Source: Patescibacteria group bacterium
Lineage (GTDB): Bacteria > Patescibacteriota > Gracilibacteria > UBA1369
Direction: 5' to 3'
Assembly: GCA_963169655.1 (NCBI GenBank)
Contig: CAUJCM010000001.1
Location: 248,001-312,000 of the forward strand
DNA length: 64,000 nt
Below the pieces are notes generated by a model. The model had not been told where the DNA came from and did not search any database. It saw nothing but the letters and a program-made list of their open reading frames with translations. Within the stretch, counting starts at the first letter, position 1. Every line of letters begins with the position of its first letter. Positions 1 through 9,663 of the stretch are shown here, one piece after another. The position numbers and the translations under genes were made by a program.

Positions 1-195
1 GTAATTGTCAGAGTGGATGTTGAATACCAAGATCATTTATCAACTGATAAAAAGACTTTTGTGAAAGTAACTGTTGATATTCCAAAGCAGGTTTTAAGAG
101 CAGAAACTGAATGTATTGTGGTTGAAGAAGGGATAGATTTAATTATTCCAAAGTTGGTTCAACAGCTTGAAAAATACAAAGCAGTACATCAATAA
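1..195 (+). CDS. Ribosome hibernation promoting factor-like protein, C-terminal part (5' truncated)
   Basis: The reading frame is open from base 1 and ends at TAA 193-195, so the gene begins before the window. The visible 64 residues end in the pattern VDIPKQVLRAE ... EEGIDLIIPKLVQQLEKYK, which resembles the last strand and helix of the HPF/RaiA ribosome-binding domain (typically VPGPVLRAE ... YAAIDLAVDKLERQLRKYK). That family binds the 30S decoding region and silences ribosomes in slow growth. The protein ends right after the domain, so it would be a short-type HPF with no dimerisation tail. Three bases separate it from the next gene. The call rests on a partial sequence. Confidence 0.72.
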   Translation, partial: VIVRVDVEYQDHLSTDKKTFVKVTVDIPKQVLRAETECIVVEEGIDLIIPKLVQQLEKYKAVHQ

Positions 196-197
196 AA

Positions 198-1559
198 ATG
201 AATGTTTTAAAACTTCTTAAACCTTTAAATCTAGTTTTCTTTTTGCCTTTAATTTTTCCATTGTATTTATGGAAGTTTAAATTACTTGGTATTCCTTTTA
301 ATTTTTTAGAATCTGTAGTTCTTGTTTTATTTGTAATTCAAATTTTTTTATGGATTTTTTCATTTATCAAAACACACCACCGTTTTAGGGAAATAAGAGA
401 TTTTTTAATTAATAATAAAAAATTATTAATTTTTAGTTTTTGCTTTTTCCTTTGTATTTTATTTTCAATATTAATTGTTCCAAGGGAAGTTTTATTAGTT
501 GACCATAGTACAATTTTCCCATCACTTAATACAGCTTTAGGAATTTTTAAAGGTTGGCTTTTAATGCCTTTTTTATATTTTATTTTGCTTTATTTTTCTG
601 AGAGAAAACAAAGCAATTTTTTAATTTCTTTATATTGTTATGTTTTATCTGCTTTACCTTTGATAATTTGGGCTTATTATCAATCAATTACTGGAGATTT
701 TATAACTTTGGATCAAAGAGCTTCAGGTCCTTTTGAAAATGCAAATTATCTGGCTATGTATATTGCACCAGCTATTACAGCCTTGTGGATTTTATTAATT
801 CAAAATATTATTTTAAAATTTAAAGTATTACCTTTTTTTATTGCAGTATTTTTTACAATATTTTACTCAATAGCAATTTTGCTAACCCATTCTTATGGTG
901 CGATTTTGGCTATTGTTTCTACTTTATTGTTTTATTTAATATTTAATTTATTTCTATTCAAAAAAGCTAAATTGGATTTTGAATACCAGTTTTTAAAGAG
1001 AATTGGTTATTTTTTAATTATAATTTTAATATTGATAGGTTTTGCAGGAATTTTAATTTTTTCTGGTACAGCTAAATGGAATAGTTTTTTTGATTTATCC
1101 AAAAGAGATTCATCAACAGTAAGACTACAAGTTTACCAAATTGATTTAGCTTTACTTAGAAGAAATCCAATTTTAGGTATTGGTCTTGGCCAATATCAAC
1201 CACAATATGATTTAAATGCGCTAAATATTCTTGGGCAGAAACCTTATGAATTAAATATGTTGCATCCACATAATACTTTGATGGCTTTATGGTTAAATTT
1301 GGGTATTGCAGGACTAATATTATATTTGATTTTAATTTATCAATCAGTGAAAAGCTTTTATAGAAATGATGAAATAGGAAATAAATTATTTAAATTAATT
1401 GGATTAATGATGTTTTTGATGACATTTATACATGGCTTGTTTGATACTTATATTTTTAAAAATGATTTAGCATTTTTGTTTATTTTAATTATTGCTCTTT
1501 GCTTACTTCCAAAAAATAAAACTGATTTAGATTTGTCAGCAAAAAAGCATACTATATAA
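198..1559 (+). CDS. O-antigen ligase / polymerase-like membrane protein (Wzy/WaaL superfamily)
   Basis: This 453-residue protein is very hydrophobic, with about ten to twelve membrane segments. A larger polar loop around residues 300-360 contains RLQVYQIDLALLRRNPILGIGLGQY and then LHPHNTLMALWLNLGIAGL. The G-x-G-L-G-x-Y and H-P-H-N pattern is the signature of the O-antigen ligase (Wzy_C) family, which transfers or polymerises polyprenyl-linked glycans outside the membrane. ATG at 198 follows the hibernation factor by 2 bases, so the two are probably cotranscribed. Nearby Mur ligase and WecA/TagO-like genes fit a role in surface glycan assembly. The exact acceptor (S-layer protein, teichoic-like polymer or lipid) cannot be told from the sequence. 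Confidence 0.8.
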   Translation: MNVLKLLKPLNLVFFLPLIFPLYLWKFKLLGIPFNFLESVVLVLFVIQIFLWIFSFIKTHHRFREIRDFLINNKKLLIFSFCFFLCILFSILIVPREVLLVDHSTIFPSLNTALGIFKGWLLMPFLYFILLYFSERKQSNFLISLYCYVLSALPLIIWAYYQSITGDFITLDQRASGPFENANYLAMYIAPAITALWILLIQNIILKFKVLPFFIAVFFTIFYSIAILLTHSYGAILAIVSTLLFYLIFNLFLFKKAKLDFEYQFLKRIGYFLIIILILIGFAGILIFSGTAKWNSFFDLSKRDSSTVRLQVYQIDLALLRRNPILGIGLGQYQPQYDLNALNILGQKPYELNMLHPHNTLMALWLNLGIAGLILYLILIYQSVKSFYRNDEIGNKLFKLIGLMMFLMTFIHGLFDTYIFKNDLAFLFILIIALCLLPKNKTDLDLSAKKHTI

Positions 1560-1592
1560 TATAGTCAAAAAATACGATTTAAATTTATTAAT

Positions 1593-2897
1593 GTGAAAAG
1601 CTTTTTAAGAAAATTATTTCCAGATCTACACCCAATGCGTCTTTTATATCATAAAACTTTAGCTGTTATTGCTAATTTAATTTATGGTTTTCCTTCTAAT
1701 AAAATTGTTGTAATTGGGGTTACTGGTACTAAAGGTAAAACTACTACTACAAATTTGATTGCAAATATATTGATGGAAGCTGGCTTTAGAGTTGGAATTA
1801 CTTCTACAACCAATTTTCAAGTTGCGGATAGAAAATGGACAAATGAAAGTAAGATGACTACTATGAGCCCATTTTTCTTACAAAAAATTTTGAGAGATAT
1901 GGTTAATTCAAGATGTCAATTTGCTGTGTTGGAAGTTTCTTCTCATTCTTTAATTCAAAACCGTGTTTGGGGAGTGAATTTTGATGTTGGGGTTTTAACT
2001 AATATGGGGGAAGATCATTTGGATTATCATGGTGGTTTTAAAGAGTATTTGAGAGCAAAAGGTTTATTGTTTTCAAGAATTAATAGATCTGCAAGAAAAC
2101 CAAAAATTCATAAGATTTCAGTTTTAAATCACGATGATGATAATTTTGCTTATTTTGACCAATTTATGGCAGATAGAAAATATACTTATGGCTTGAAAGG
2201 TGGAAATTGCTATGTGACTGATATTGAATATTTGTCTACTGGTTCCAAATTTTTACTTCATATGCCTAATAGTAATATTGAAATAAATCTACAAATGCCT
2301 GGTGAATTTAATATTTATAATGCGGTTGCTGCTTCAACAGTTGCTTTAGCACAAGGTATATCTTCAACTGTGATTAAGTCTGCTCTAGAAAAATCTATGA
2401 CAATTCCAGGTCGTTTTGAGCAAGTTAATGTAGGACAGAAATTTACAGTAATAGTTGATTATGCTCATACTGCTGAAAGTTTGGAAAAATTACTGGAACT
2501 ATATAAAATGGATACACAAGGCAAATTATATGCAGTTTTTGGAGCTACTGGAGGTGGGAGAGATAAAGCAAAAAGATCTAAAATGGGTAAAGTTGCTGAT
2601 CACTTTTCAGATGTAATTGTTTTGACTGATGATGATCCTTATGATGATGATCGTTATCAAATTATTGAAGATATTGCTGTTGGAATAGAAAGAAAAGAAG
2701 GGGATAGGCTTTGGAAAATTCCTACTAGGTATGAGGCCATTCGTTTTGCTTTAAATCAGGCTAAAGAAGGTGATACTGTGGTCATTGCTGGTAAAGGTGC
2801 TGAAACTGTACAAGCAGTTTATTATGGGAAAATAGCTTGGGATGACAGGAAAATAGTTAGAGAAATTTTATCCACACCAATTGAGTTGGAATTATAA
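1593..2897 (+). CDS. murE: Mur ligase, MurE-like (UDP-MurNAc-dipeptide amino acid ligase), short N-terminus
   Basis: The 434-residue protein starts with GTG at 1593. The ATP-binding loop GVTGTKGKTTT is at residues 42-52. The central domain has EVSSHSL and GEDHLDYHG, and the C-terminal ligase domain begins near VDYAHTAESLEKLL. These match MurE, which adds the third amino acid of the peptidoglycan stem peptide in the cytosol. In typical MurE (about 490 aa) the P-loop lies near residue 110, so most of the UDP-MurNAc-binding N-terminal domain is missing here. The substrate-selecting motif (DNPR for diaminopimelate enzymes) reads DDDPY, and the usual GKGHE reads GKGAE. The third residue added therefore cannot be predicted. 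An unusual Mur-family paralogue is the alternative. Confidence 0.78.
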   Translation: MKSFLRKLFPDLHPMRLLYHKTLAVIANLIYGFPSNKIVVIGVTGTKGKTTTTNLIANILMEAGFRVGITSTTNFQVADRKWTNESKMTTMSPFFLQKILRDMVNSRCQFAVLEVSSHSLIQNRVWGVNFDVGVLTNMGEDHLDYHGGFKEYLRAKGLLFSRINRSARKPKIHKISVLNHDDDNFAYFDQFMADRKYTYGLKGGNCYVTDIEYLSTGSKFLLHMPNSNIEINLQMPGEFNIYNAVAASTVALAQGISSTVIKSALEKSMTIPGRFEQVNVGQKFTVIVDYAHTAESLEKLLELYKMDTQGKLYAVFGATGGGRDKAKRSKMGKVADHFSDVIVLTDDDPYDDDRYQIIEDIAVGIERKEGDRLWKIPTRYEAIRFALNQAKEGDTVVIAGKGAETVQAVYYGKIAWDDRKIVREILSTPIELEL

Positions 2898-2903
2898 AAC
2901 TGT

Positions 2904-3773
2904 ATGAATGGATTTTTATTAATTGATAAAGAGAAGGGGATTAACTCATTCAAGCTAATAGTTGCACTTCGAAAATTAACTGGTGAAAAAAAAGTAGGAT
3001 ATGCTGGTACATTGGATCCTTTGGCTACGGGGTTGATGATTGTTGCTTTAGGAGAATATACAAAATTATTACCTTTTTTAGAGATAAGTAATAAGGTTTA
3101 TCAAGCAAAAATTGAGTTTGGAAAAATTAGTGATACATTGGATGCTGATGGGAAGGTTCAAGAAGTTGAAATTAGTAAAATTCCTTCTGAGCAAGAAATT
3201 ATAGAGCTTTTAAATAAAAAGTTTTTAGGTGATATTGAACAAATACCTCCAAAATTTTCAGCTATTAAAGTAAATGGAAAAAGGGCTTATGATTTGGCTC
3301 GGAAAGGTGATGTTGTAGAGCTAAAATCTAGACTTGTTCATATTTTTTATACAAAAGTTTTAAGTTATCAATACCCGTATTTAGATATTGAAATTAAGTG
3401 TTCTAGTGGTACTTATATCAGAAGTTTTGCAGATGATTTGGGGAGATTATTAGGAGTAGGTGGAATGATCACAGAATTAAGGAGGATAAAAATAAGTGAA
3501 AATGATGTAAGCAGTGCTTTACGATTGGAAAGCCTAAAATCTGATGTTGTGGATAAATTTTTTGTACAGCCTAATTTGCTATTTAACCATTATTTTTATT
3601 TGAATTTGAGTGAAGAACAGTATCATATTTTAGCTAGAGGAAATTTTATTGAAAACTGTTGGGAGTTTGAAAAAATTGCTTTTGCTTTTAGGAATAATCA
3701 ATTAGTTGGAGTTCTGGATAAAATAGATAATGGAACTAAGTTGAAATTTAAAAGAAAATTAAATGTATTTTAA
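2904..3773 (+). CDS. truB: tRNA pseudouridine(55) synthase TruB
   Basis: The 289-residue protein begins NGFLLIDKEKGINSF, the usual TruB opening. It carries the catalytic motif GYAGTLDPLATGLMIV at about residues 32-47, whose aspartate attacks U55 in the T-loop of tRNAs. The later motifs PPKFSAIKVNGKRAYDLAR and CSSGTYIRSFADDLG are also family hallmarks. The length is normal, and the C-terminal PUA-like part is short and divergent. ATG 2904 lies 6 bases after the Mur ligase stop, in the same rightward run. Confidence 0.96.
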   Translation: MNGFLLIDKEKGINSFKLIVALRKLTGEKKVGYAGTLDPLATGLMIVALGEYTKLLPFLEISNKVYQAKIEFGKISDTLDADGKVQEVEISKIPSEQEIIELLNKKFLGDIEQIPPKFSAIKVNGKRAYDLARKGDVVELKSRLVHIFYTKVLSYQYPYLDIEIKCSSGTYIRSFADDLGRLLGVGGMITELRRIKISENDVSSALRLESLKSDVVDKFFVQPNLLFNHYFYLNLSEEQYHILARGNFIENCWEFEKIAFAFRNNQLVGVLDKIDNGTKLKFKRKLNVF

Positions 3774-3788
3774 TAAATTTATAAAAAT

Positions 3789-4826
3789 ATGAATTATTAT
3801 TTAATTGCTGTTAGCGGTATTGTCTTGAGTTTTATTTTTATTAAATTTGCAATTTATTTTTTCCCAAAATGGAATTTAATGGATAAACCTCAAAAATATG
3901 GATTGAAAAGACAACCAATACCTTATTTTGGTGGTATAACTATTATTTTATCATTTATTTTAGGAATTTTATTTTGGCTAACTGTGGATTTTAAATTGCT
4001 AATTTTATTATCTCTAATTCTTTTTGTGGGAATTATTAGTTTTGTAGATGATAAGAAAGGTTTAAGTCCGATTATCAGGTTGTCTATGCAATTGCTTTTA
4101 GGTGTGGTGTTATATTTTGTAGGTATTAAAATTCAAACTTTACCAAATCCATTGGGTATTGAATTTAATTTATTAAGTAGTCAATTTGCAGGTGTAGCTA
4201 TTTTCTCTTTATTGGCTACAGTTATTTGGGTGGTTTTAATTATGAACTCAATCAATTGGGTAGATGGTTTAAATGGCTTAACTTCTGGCATTTCTAGTAT
4301 TGCATTTTTTATAATCTTTTTGCTCAGTATTAAACCTGGATTACATACTATTGACCAAAGTGTGGTAGCTACCATGGCTTTATTATTAAGTTCGATTATG
4401 TTGGTATTTTGTTTTTTTGATTTTTATCCTGCAAAAATTTTAATGGGGGATACTGGTACAATGTTTATTGGCTTTATGATAGCTAGTTTGTCTATTTATG
4501 CTGGAGGTAAACTTGCTACGGCATTATTGGTTCTTGGTGTGCCGATTATTGATGCTATTTGGACTATTTTGAGGAGAATATTATCTGGACAATCACCAGT
4601 AAAAGGAGATTTGAAACATTTACATCATCGTTTTTTAAATGCTGGTTTTAGTGATAGACAGATTTTAATAATTTATTATTTGATTACCTTAATTTTTGGG
4701 CTATTGGCTCTATTTCTTAATAATACTCAAAAAGTTTGGGCGATTTTAGGTTTAATAGCTTTTATGTCAACTTTAGTATTGGCCGTGGTGCTTTTAGATG
4801 TTGAAAAATCTCGTAAAAAAGACTAA
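3789..4826 (+). CDS. Undecaprenyl-phosphate HexNAc-1-phosphate transferase (WecA/TagO family)
   Basis: This 345-residue polytopic protein belongs to the MraY/WecA family, which loads a sugar-1-phosphate from a UDP-sugar onto undecaprenyl phosphate at the inner face of the membrane. It has the DDKKGLSP aspartates near residue 80, NSINWVDGLNGLTSG near 155, MGDTGTMFIGF near 220 and the HLHHRFLNAG histidine motif near 277. The histidine-rich loop and lack of MraY-specific features favour WecA/TagO/RgpG over MraY. It would start surface glycan or teichoic-like polymer synthesis, in line with the O-antigen ligase-like gene upstream. The donor sugar is not evident. Confidence 0.88.
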   Translation: MNYYLIAVSGIVLSFIFIKFAIYFFPKWNLMDKPQKYGLKRQPIPYFGGITIILSFILGILFWLTVDFKLLILLSLILFVGIISFVDDKKGLSPIIRLSMQLLLGVVLYFVGIKIQTLPNPLGIEFNLLSSQFAGVAIFSLLATVIWVVLIMNSINWVDGLNGLTSGISSIAFFIIFLLSIKPGLHTIDQSVVATMALLLSSIMLVFCFFDFYPAKILMGDTGTMFIGFMIASLSIYAGGKLATALLVLGVPIIDAIWTILRRILSGQSPVKGDLKHLHHRFLNAGFSDRQILIIYYLITLIFGLLALFLNNTQKVWAILGLIAFMSTLVLAVVLLDVEKSRKKD

Positions 4827-4863
4827 AAGGGTATTGACTCTTTATAAAATTATTTGCTTCTAA

Positions 4864-6633
4864 ATGAATGATGTAGTTTCTGAAATAAAATCTCGTTTAC
4901 CTATTGAAAATTTAGTTGCTGAATATATTTCCTTAAAAAGAATTGGAAAGAGTTTGAAAGGGCTTTGCCCATTTCATTCAGAAAAAACGCCTAGTTTTAT
5001 AGTAAGTCCTGATAAAGGAATTGCTTATTGTTTTGGATGTCATAAAGGAGGAGATATTTTCAATTTTTTAATGGAAGTTGAAAATATTGAATTTGGTGAA
5101 GCAATCAGGTTATTGGCTGAAAAAACTGGTGTAGAAATACAAAATAATTCTAAAAAAGAATTTATTAAAAAAGGTGAGAAAGAAATTTTAATAGATATTC
5201 ATGAAGAAGTTACAAAATTTTATGAAAATCAAATATGGAGTGAACAAGGAGTAGAAGTTTTGAGCTATTTAAGAGATAAAAGGGGCTTGACGGATGAGAT
5301 TATTAAACAGTTTAGATTAGGTCTTGCTCCAGATAGCTATGAAGAAACTCATCAATATTTATTGAAAAAAGGTTATAAAAAATCTCAAATTCTGCAAGCT
5401 GGCTTAGCTATGGCAAAGGACACTTCTTTGAATAATATATATGACAGATTTCGTTGGAGATTGATGTTTCCAGTAAGTGATTCATTGGGAAGAATTGTTG
5501 GTTTTGGAGGCCGGGCTTTGCAAGATGACCAACAGCCTAAATATTTAAATTCTCCAGAAACTCCTATTTACCATAAAAATCAATTATTATATGGCTTTGC
5601 TCAATCTAAATCTCATATCAAAATTTTCAAGCAAGCTATTGTTGTTGAAGGGTATTTAGATTTTTTGATGGCTTTTCAAGATGGTATTAAAAATGTAATC
5701 GCAGTTAATGGTACAGCTTTGACCAATAGACATTTATTGTTGCTTAAACCGTATATTGAAGAGTTAGTTTTGTCATTTGATATGGATAATGCTGGTAAAG
5801 AGGCAGGAAGAAGAAGTTATGAATTAACTCAAGAGTTTAATTTTATTGTAAAGATTCTTACTTTGCCAAAAGGTAAAGATATAGCTGACTTCGTTAAAGA
5901 GAATAAAGGTAAATTAAAAGATTTAGTGGGGAAAATTCAATTATATGCTGATTTTTATTATGATGATTTGTTTAAAAGATTTGATAAAGATTCTTTTAAA
6001 GGTAAACGTGAAATTTTAAAGGAATTTATTGCTTTTATTAATAAAATTAAGAGTTCTATCGAAAAAGATGCTTATATTCGTAAATTGGCTGTTGATTTAG
6101 AAGTTTCTGAAACAAAAATTTATGATGAAATTAAAATTAATAAGTTAAGTGATCAACATCCAGCTAAACAATTTGAAGATATTTCTAATAAAATTGAACA
6201 ATACAATGCTGAAGATATTTTAATAGGGTTGATTTTAAATTATCCAAAATATGTTTATGAAATCAAAGATAAAATTTTGCAAGCTGATTTTTCAGAAAAC
6301 CTTAAAACTATTTACATTCGCTTTTTGTCTATCTATAATCACTCCGGCATAAATCAGAATGCTATTTTAGCTATTTTATCTGATCTTGATGATAAACTTA
6401 AATCTCATGCAAAATTAATGTCTTTATATGTAGAAGAGAGATATAAAGATTTGCCTGAAGATCTTATTGTAAAAGAAATTATTGAATTAATAGCTAAATT
6501 AAAGACTCAAAATATTAATACTCATAAAAGAGATCTCTATAGAAAATTAAAAGAAGCGGAATCTGGTAATGATAAAGCTCAAATAGAAACAATATTAATA
6601 GAATTAAATAAGTTGAGTCGTACACAAATTTAA
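4864..6633 (+). CDS. dnaG: DNA primase DnaG
   Basis: The 589-residue protein makes RNA primers at the replication fork. The N-terminal zinc finger is intact (CPFH ... CFGCHKGGD, residues 37-66). The catalytic TOPRIM core follows, with VVEGYLDFLMAFQDG near residue 260 and the acidic motif SFDMDNAGKEAGRR near 310. The C-terminal third is helical and poorly conserved, as usual for the helicase-interacting part. It starts with ATG 4864 without a visible Shine-Dalgarno site. The order dnaG-rpoD matches the classic macromolecular-synthesis arrangement. Confidence 0.97.
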   Translation: MNDVVSEIKSRLPIENLVAEYISLKRIGKSLKGLCPFHSEKTPSFIVSPDKGIAYCFGCHKGGDIFNFLMEVENIEFGEAIRLLAEKTGVEIQNNSKKEFIKKGEKEILIDIHEEVTKFYENQIWSEQGVEVLSYLRDKRGLTDEIIKQFRLGLAPDSYEETHQYLLKKGYKKSQILQAGLAMAKDTSLNNIYDRFRWRLMFPVSDSLGRIVGFGGRALQDDQQPKYLNSPETPIYHKNQLLYGFAQSKSHIKIFKQAIVVEGYLDFLMAFQDGIKNVIAVNGTALTNRHLLLLKPYIEELVLSFDMDNAGKEAGRRSYELTQEFNFIVKILTLPKGKDIADFVKENKGKLKDLVGKIQLYADFYYDDLFKRFDKDSFKGKREILKEFIAFINKIKSSIEKDAYIRKLAVDLEVSETKIYDEIKINKLSDQHPAKQFEDISNKIEQYNAEDILIGLILNYPKYVYEIKDKILQADFSENLKTIYIRFLSIYNHSGINQNAILAILSDLDDKLKSHAKLMSLYVEERYKDLPEDLIVKEIIELIAKLKTQNINTHKRDLYRKLKEAESGNDKAQIETILIELNKLSRTQI

Positions 6634-6667
6634 AAACAATTTCCCTATATTATATAACTGAGATTTA

Positions 6668-7807
6668 ATGGCCAGGACTAAAAAATTTATTGTACAGCCT
6701 TCAGATGATTTGTTGGAGCAATTTCCTGAAGCTGTTCGAGATTTAGTGAAAAAAGGAAAAGAGCATGGTTTTGTGACTCATCAGGAATTGATGAAAGCTA
6801 TTCCTAATGCTGAAGAAGATGTTTTATTACTTGATGAAGTAATGGGACTTTTTATGGATTTAGATATTGAGATTATAGATGCGAAAGATAAAATTTTATC
6901 TACTCCAAAAGCGAGTGAAGAAGAAAGTTCAAAAAGTACGAAAAAAGCAGAATCTGAGAAGAAAGCGACAGTAGAATTGAAAGAAATTGCTAATGATTCA
7001 ATTCGTCTTTATTTATGTGAAATTGGAAAGATTGATTTATTAAATGCTAAAGAAGAAGTTGATTTGGCAAAACGTATCAGAAAAGGCGATCAGTCTGCAA
7101 AATCAAAATTGGCTGAGTCTAACTTACGTTTAGTTGTAAGTATTGCTAAAAAATATATTGGTCGTGGACTTTCTTTTTTAGATTTAATACAAGAAGGAAA
7201 TATAGGACTTTTTAGAGCTGTTGAGAAATTTGATCCAGATAGAGGATTTAAATTTTCTACTTATGCAACATGGTGGATCAGACAGGCGATTACTCGTGCA
7301 ATTGCAGATCAAGCAAGAACTATTAGAATCCCAGTACATATGGTTGAAACTATCAATAAATTAACTCATGCTCAAAGAAGATTAGTACAAGAACTTGGAA
7401 GAGAACCTGCTATTGAAGAACTTGCTGCAGAAATGGGCATGGATATTAAAAAAGTAAAACATATACTTAAGATTTCTCAAGATATTGTGTCTTTGGAAGC
7501 TCCAGTAGGTACAGAAGAAGATAGTAAATTGGGTGATTTTATTGAAGATGATGATGCAGTTTTGCCACAAGAGGCTACAAATAGGATTTTGATTAAAGAA
7601 AATATTCATGAAATGCTTCAATATTTATCTCCAAGAGAGAGAAAGATTATAGAAATGCGTTTTGGTTTGAAAGATGGTGTGGGACATACTTTAGAGGAAG
7701 TTGGTCAAGAATTTAGTGTTACACGTGAAAGAATTAGACAGATTGAAGCTAAAGTTTTACAGAAATTGAAAGAACACCCAACTAGTATTAAAATTAGACC
7801 AAATTAA
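6668..7807 (+). CDS. rpoD: Primary RNA polymerase sigma factor RpoD (sigma-70)
   Basis: The 379-residue protein has a region 1.1-like N-terminus (residues 10-70), a charged linker, then [16 protein letters not shown] (region 1.2). Region 2 is [27 protein letters not shown] ... [19 protein letters not shown], with the aromatic residues that melt the -10 box. Region 3 follows, then region 4 ([15 protein letters not shown] ... [22 protein letters not shown]), which reads the -35 box. Complete regions 2 and 4 agree with the near-consensus TTGACA/TATAAT promoters seen elsewhere in this window. It lies 34 bases after dnaG. Confidence 0.97.
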   Translation: MARTKKFIVQPSDDLLEQFPEAVRDLVKKGKEHGFVTHQELMKAIPNAEEDVLLLDEVMGLFMDLDIEIIDAKDKILSTPKASEEESSKSTKKAESEKKATVELKEIANDSIRLYLCEIGKIDLLNAKEEVDLAKRIRKGDQSAKSKLAESNLRLVVSIAKKYIGRGLSFLDLIQEGNIGLFRAVEKFDPDRGFKFSTYATWWIRQAITRAIADQARTIRIPVHMVETINKLTHAQRRLVQELGREPAIEELAAEMGMDIKKVKHILKISQDIVSLEAPVGTEEDSKLGDFIEDDDAVLPQEATNRILIKENIHEMLQYLSPRERKIIEMRFGLKDGVGHTLEEVGQEFSVTRERIRQIEAKVLQKLKEHPTSIKIRPN

Positions 7808-7828
7808 ATAATTAATAATTAATATAAT

Positions 7829-8392
7829 ATGGCAGATAAAAAGACTAAAGTAAGTAGTAAATCAGCTAAAACAGACAAAGCTAGTACACTTATTCCAGAT
7901 GATAAAGTTATTTTATTAACTAAAGATGGGTTGGAAGCTTTGAGACAGGAATTAAGTGAATTAGAAAATAATAGGAGAAAAGAAATTGCTGAAAAAATTA
8001 AGGAGGCGGTTAGTTATGGGGATTTGTCTGAAAATTCTGAATATGAAGAGGCTAAGAATGAGCAAGCTTTTGTTGAAGGTAGAATACTTCAATTAACTGA
8101 ACAGATTAAATATGCTCAAATTATTGATGATGAAGTAGCAAAACAAAGATCTAAAGGTGAGAGATTTGTACAATTAGGTAATAAAGTAAAAATTAGAGCT
8201 TTATCTGGTAAGGTTGTTGGTGAAGTTTTTGAATATAGTATTGTGGGAACTACAGAAGCTGACCCTTATGATGGAAAGATTTCTAATGAATCTCCAGTTG
8301 GGGCAGCTTTACTTAATACAAAAGTTGGGGAGAAGATTCAAGTGAATGCTCCAGTTGGTATGATTACTTATGAAGTATTGGCTATTAGCTAA
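7829..8392 (+). CDS. greA: Transcription elongation factor GreA
   Basis: GreA rescues backtracked RNA polymerase by stimulating transcript cleavage. The coiled-coil tip has the acidic signature GDLSENSEYEEAKNEQAFVEGR around residues 65-87. The C-terminal globular domain includes the conserved GTTEADPYDGKISNESPVGAALL. At 187 residues it is about 30 longer than usual, because of an N-terminal Lys/Ser/Thr-rich extension (residues 2-22). The extension is in frame from ATG 7829 with no better internal start. A strong terminator follows. Confidence 0.96.
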   Translation: MADKKTKVSSKSAKTDKASTLIPDDKVILLTKDGLEALRQELSELENNRRKEIAEKIKEAVSYGDLSENSEYEEAKNEQAFVEGRILQLTEQIKYAQIIDDEVAKQRSKGERFVQLGNKVKIRALSGKVVGEVFEYSIVGTTEADPYDGKISNESPVGAALLNTKVGEKIQVNAPVGMITYEVLAIS

Positions 8393-8410
8393 TTGGTATA
8401 GAGATTTAAA

Positions 8411-8442
8411 AAAAGAGGGCGATTCATAGCCCTCTTTTTTTG
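8411..8442. terminator. Bidirectional rho-independent terminator after greA
   Basis: A perfect 6-bp stem GAGGGC/GCCCTC (8415-8420 with 8429-8434) is flanked by an A-run on the left and seven to eight T on the right. It can stop rightward transcription from greA. On the opposite strand it can also stop the leftward unit that ends at 8449, so it separates two convergent operons. Confidence 0.9.
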
Positions 8443-8448
8443 TTAGAA

Positions 8449-8871
8449 TTATTTATTGATTGTTTTCTTTTTCTTATTTTTATGAATATGATATTTGATT
8501 GTTTGTTTAGTATGATGGGAAATATTATTGTCTTGAATATGGTTTTTCTTAATAAAGAGAGTGACAAATAATTGATATAAATACCAAATTAATCCAAAAA
8601 TTATTAAATAAGTAATGAGCCTCATTGATAAAACCGCAATATTATTTAATCTTGAGAAGAGATTAATTAGTAATAAGAAATTTAATGTTAAAAATTTACC
8701 AGGATAGTTTTGTAGAACTTGTCGTAGAGGTTTATTTTTAGATGATTTAGAATAAATAATTAAAAATACAGATAAAATAAAAATCAAGATAATAATTCCC
8801 CATATTATCCATTGTAATTTGAAAGTAATAGGTGGGGTAAAATTGAAGAAGTAATTGAGTAAGTTATACAT
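8449..8871 (-). CDS. Small membrane protein of unknown function
   Basis: The 140-residue protein has about three hydrophobic segments (residues 17-40, 63-85 and 90-112). They are followed by a basic, histidine- and lysine-rich tail ending KNKKKKTINK. I do not recognise a family. It is the last gene of the leftward run that includes lgt and starts 15 bases after the lgt stop, so it is probably cotranscribed with lgt. The tail should be cytosolic by the positive-inside rule. Confidence 0.6.
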   Translation of the reverse strand: MYNLLNYFFNFTPPITFKLQWIIWGIIILIFILSVFLIIYSKSSKNKPLRQVLQNYPGKFLTLNFLLLINLFSRLNNIAVLSMRLITYLIIFGLIWYLYQLFVTLFIKKNHIQDNNISHHTKQTIKYHIHKNKKKKTINK

Positions 8872-8886
8872 TTTAGTAAGAAATAA

Positions 8887-9663
8887 TTAATTATTATTGT
8901 TATTGACAAAATACTTATACAATAAATAACTACTTATTAAAAGAGCTAAAAAACTATAGATTTGAGCTTCGCGTACGACTCCAAAAAATAATATAGATTC
9001 ATCTCCTCTGACAAATTCTTCGATGAATCTAAAAAATGAATAGCAGGCTATGCCGAGATATGTAATCCCCCCACTTTTTTTAAATAAGGTGTTATTATAG
9101 GCAATAAATAAGATTATTCCAATTAATAGGCTGTATATTGCTGCATAGATTTGAACTGGGTGTATTGGAATAGCATATTGTGATGATTCTACTAAAACGC
9201 CCCAAGGCAAATTAGTTGGTACACCATAGTTTCTGCCATCTAGGAATGCTCCTATATCTGCAAAAAACATACCGAAAAATATACTAATAATTAAGATATC
9301 TGACCAATCAAAAAAGTTTTCTTCTTCTTTTTTACTTAAAATAAATAGAGTAATAAAAATCCCCAAAATACCTCCCCAAGCCGATAACCCTTTATCCCAG
9401 ATAAAAAATAGCTCGAAAAATTGTTTTTGATTTATGATTAATTCATAATAGTAACTCCAATTATAAATAATATAGGTAAGTCTAGATAAAATTAAGCAAC
9501 TAAAAAAAATTAATAGGCTATTGTCGGCTAAAAAAGATAATTTTACTAATTTAGATTTGGTAAGTCTGTGAACAATAACTAAAGAAGATAAGATGCCAAA
9601 AGCTAAGAAAAGCCATAAAGAGTATATTGTTGTAGAACCTAATTGAAGTAAAATTGGATACAT
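8887..9663 (-). CDS. lgt: Prolipoprotein diacylglyceryl transferase Lgt
   Basis: Lgt transfers diacylglycerol from phosphatidylglycerol to the lipobox cysteine of prelipoproteins. The 258-residue polytopic protein has the signature region GAFLDGRNYGVPTNLPWGV near residue 138, the motif HPVQIYAAIYSLLIG with the essential histidine near 167, and RFIEEFVRGDE near the C-terminus. Its stop lies close to the small membrane gene. Its ATG shares a base with the upstream gene's stop (TAATG), which indicates translational coupling. A lipoprotein substrate occurs in this window at 48714-49319. Confidence 0.93.
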   Translation of the reverse strand: MYPILLQLGSTTIYSLWLFLAFGILSSLVIVHRLTKSKLVKLSFLADNSLLIFFSCLILSRLTYIIYNWSYYYELIINQKQFFELFFIWDKGLSAWGGILGIFITLFILSKKEEENFFDWSDILIISIFFGMFFADIGAFLDGRNYGVPTNLPWGVLVESSQYAIPIHPVQIYAAIYSLLIGIILFIAYNNTLFKKSGGITYLGIACYSFFRFIEEFVRGDESILFFGVVREAQIYSFLALLISSYLLYKYFVNNNNN

